DNA from: Candidatus Uhrbacteria bacterium RIFCSPHIGHO2_02_FULL_57_19
GTDB lineage: Bacteria > Patescibacteriota > Patescibacteriia > 2-12-FULL-57-11
NCBI GenBank assembly: GCA_001791115.1
Contig: MGDZ01000048.1
Coordinates: 1-5,728, forward strand
Direction: 5' to 3'
Length of the DNA stretch: 5,728 nt
Positions 4,887 to 5,728 of this stretch are shown piece after piece (the stretch's first letter is position 1; the number at the start of each line of letters is the position of its first letter). Under the pieces are notes generated by a model. That model saw only the letters and a list, made by a program, of their open reading frames with translations. It was not told where the DNA came from and searched no databases. A program made the translations under genes and the position numbers.

Positions 4887-5510
4887 CTAGCTTCGCTTCC
4901 CTCTCGGGAGTGATTGCAGAATGATCCACCTCAAGTCATCGGCAATCTCAACTTCCCTGCTTGATGGCGTTTCCAGTGTGAGAGTCTCTACACCTTTGGG
5001 GATATAGCGCCTCGCGCCGCGAAACCCATTTTTGCCAACGAACTTGTCTAGCGGACTTTCGACCACATTCGTTTTCCTGTTGGCGGCGTGGATCACCGCG
5101 TTATCGCCGCTCACGATGCCGACATGACCGACGCCGTCTGTAGGATCATCGTGGAAGTAGTCGATCCAGCCGGAGACAAAGACGAGATCACCAACAATGA
5201 CTTCACTAAGAGCGACCACCTCGCCTAGCTCGCGTTGCTGGATCGATCGCCGCGGGAGCCAGACACCACGCTCGGCGTAGAGCCACTTCACAAAGCTGGA
5301 GCAATCAACGACTGTTGGCGCCTCGGAAGGCCGCGCGCCGCGACGATATCGCGATGTGCCGATGCATTGCCGAGCGAACGCGATGATATCAATTTTCACC
5401 CGTACAAACCCCAGATGATTCAAGATGGTCAGAATCTCCTGGCGTGAGATCGGCAAGCGCAAAGAATCAAGGATAACTGCGCAGCGGTTTCCGACAGCCC
5501 GGTATAGCAT
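4887..5510 (-). CDS. NlpC/P60 family cysteine peptidase (C40-like)
   Basis: The 207-residue protein has an NlpC/P60 fold in residues 41-172. The catalytic Cys70 lies in VVDCSSFVKWLY, His129 in GHVGIVSG and a third residue, His141, in AVIHAANRKTNV. The supporting motifs IGTSRYRRGA (50-59), LPRRSIQQREL (85-95) and GDLVFVSG (107-114) are all in order. Such enzymes cleave peptide bonds in peptidoglycan stem peptides, typically next to D-Glu or gamma-linked residues, or act as related amidases. The N-terminal 40 residues and C-terminal 35 residues are extensions without a recognised domain. There is no signal peptide or membrane helix, so export is not evident and an intracellular role or non-classical release is possible. 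ATG 5510 has GGAG 9 nt upstream. It is flanked by terminators on both sides, hence monocistronic, and preceded by an attenuator-like leader. Confidence 0.9.
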   Translation of the reverse strand: MLYRAVGNRCAVILDSLRLPISRQEILTILNHLGFVRVKIDIIAFARQCIGTSRYRRGARPSEAPTVVDCSSFVKWLYAERGVWLPRRSIQQRELGEVVALSEVIVGDLVFVSGWIDYFHDDPTDGVGHVGIVSGDNAVIHAANRKTNVVESPLDKFVGKNGFRGARRYIPKGVETLTLETPSSREVEIADDLRWIILQSLPRGKRS

Positions 5511-5519
5511 CTTCTGTTT

Positions 5520-5523
5520 CTCC
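5520..5523 (-). promoter_or_regulatory. Shine-Dalgarno of the NlpC/P60 gene
   Basis: GGAG on the minus strand lies 9 nt before ATG 5510 and supports that start. It is downstream of the leader terminator, so transcripts that stop at the terminator lack it. Confidence 0.7.
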
Positions 5524-5546
5524 GTGTTTGGCAGCTAGAGAACCAC

Positions 5547-5572
5547 AAAAAAAAACTGCCCGAGGAGGGCAG
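5547..5572 (-). terminator. Intrinsic terminator just upstream of the NlpC/P60 gene
   Basis: On the minus strand CTGCCC, a 5-nt loop and GGGCAG form a 6-bp GC-rich stem followed directly by nine T (5555-5547). It ends 36 nt before ATG 5510. It may end an upstream unit or act as the conditional terminator of a leader; the competing pairing of its 5' arm favours the second reading. Confidence 0.85.
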
Positions 5573-5628
5573 ATTTCGAGACTTTAAAAATCAAAGCTGC
5601 CCTCTCGGTCAGGTTGAGAGGACGGAGA
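5547..5628 (-). promoter_or_regulatory. Attenuator-like leader region of the NlpC/P60 gene
   Basis: Four segments in transcript order form a 1:2, 2:3, 3:4 scheme. Segment 1 is CCUCUC (5621-5616), segment 2 GAGAGGGCAG (5606-5597), segment 3 CUGCCCUC (5572-5565), and segment 4 GGGCAG (5561-5556) plus nine U. Pairing 1:2 is 6 bp, 2:3 is 8 bp (GAGGGCAG with CUGCCCUC), and 3:4 is the terminator stem of 6 bp. Pairing 2:3 excludes both others. The stop of a possible 20-codon ORF falls in the loop of 1:2. No known riboswitch or T-box motif was recognised. Confidence 0.45.
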
Positions 5629-5671
5629 GAACAAATCCGGACCAGGTTTTAAAATCGTTTTTAACAAGCAT
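5609..5671 (-). CDS. Possible leader peptide of 20 codons (or the end of a longer gene)
   Basis: ATG 5671 opens a 20-codon frame ending at TGA 5611-5609. The peptide starts MLVKNDFKTW and ends GFVLSVLST. Its last codons encode the 5' arm of the first leader hairpin, and the stop lies in that hairpin's loop, as in leader-peptide attenuators. No run of a single amino acid points to one controlling tRNA; Leu, Val and Ser are frequent near the end. GGGA lies 8 nt upstream, a weak Shine-Dalgarno. The same frame is open upstream to the window edge, so it may instead be the tail of an unseen gene. Confidence 0.25.
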   Translation of the reverse strand: MLVKNDFKTWSGFVLSVLST

Positions 5672-5728
5672 GTTGGATTCCCAAATGGGCGGGAGAGGAC
5701 TCTCACTGCTCGCCCCGCCACATGGCGG
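5629..5728 (-). other. Right-edge region without a recognised gene; structured sequence
   Basis: I recognise no protein family here. The end of the window, CCGCCACATGGCGG (5715-5728), is an inverted repeat (6-bp arms, 2-nt centre). GAGAG-GA-CTCTC (5693-5704) is a second, and on the minus strand GGCGG with CCGCC can enclose it. CCCA-AA-TGGG (5680-5689) is a third small one. Together they suggest a folded RNA or the edge of a hairpin cut by the window. Confidence 0.4.

Noticed and set aside
5547..5628. T-box or known riboswitch before the peptidase gene
   Set aside because: No T-box sequence, specifier layout or recognisable riboswitch core could be found; only an attenuator-like pairing scheme is supported.

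Overview
The window looks like a compact bacterial chromosome segment from the Candidate Phyla Radiation (Patescibacteria). Every supported gene lies on the minus strand, so transcription runs from right to left. The lineage call is an inference. It rests on a short YidC without the large periplasmic domain, a NusA with a charged insertion and an acidic tail, a tRNA without an encoded CCA, and two small membrane proteins that resemble families I recall mainly from patescibacterial genomes. By eye the sequence is fairly GC-rich for that group.

In transcription order, the right end (5728-5511) holds no clearly recognised gene. It is a structured leader with a possible 20-codon ORF, three mutually exclusive pairings and an intrinsic terminator 36 nt before the next gene. 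That gene (5510-4887) encodes an NlpC/P60 cysteine peptidase and has its own terminator (4847-4818). A plausible extended -10 promoter then precedes tRNA-Val(UAC) (4775-4703). Four protein genes follow closely: a 78-residue membrane protein (GTG start), a class I SAM methyltransferase, a three-helix membrane protein and the YraN-type nuclease. A terminator at 2959-2931 closes this unit.

The last unit is nusA, yidC, a PRC-barrel gene and a nucleotidyltransferase-like gene cut by the left edge, with gaps of only 8, 11 and 6 nt. It combines transcription elongation and antitermination (NusA) with membrane protein insertion (YidC) and two poorly characterised proteins. No rnpA is seen beside yidC in this window.

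The most unusual content is non-coding or repeat structure. A four-copy, 7-bp tandem array lies inside the nucleotidyltransferase reading frame, where loss or gain of one copy would shift the frame. A second, diverged four-copy 7-bp array sits where the nusA Shine-Dalgarno would be. A purine-rich imperfect inverted repeat spans the junction between the membrane protein gene and yraN. The leader before the NlpC/P60 gene has the layout of a classical attenuator. These are readings from sequence only; no folding, alignment or database search was possible.
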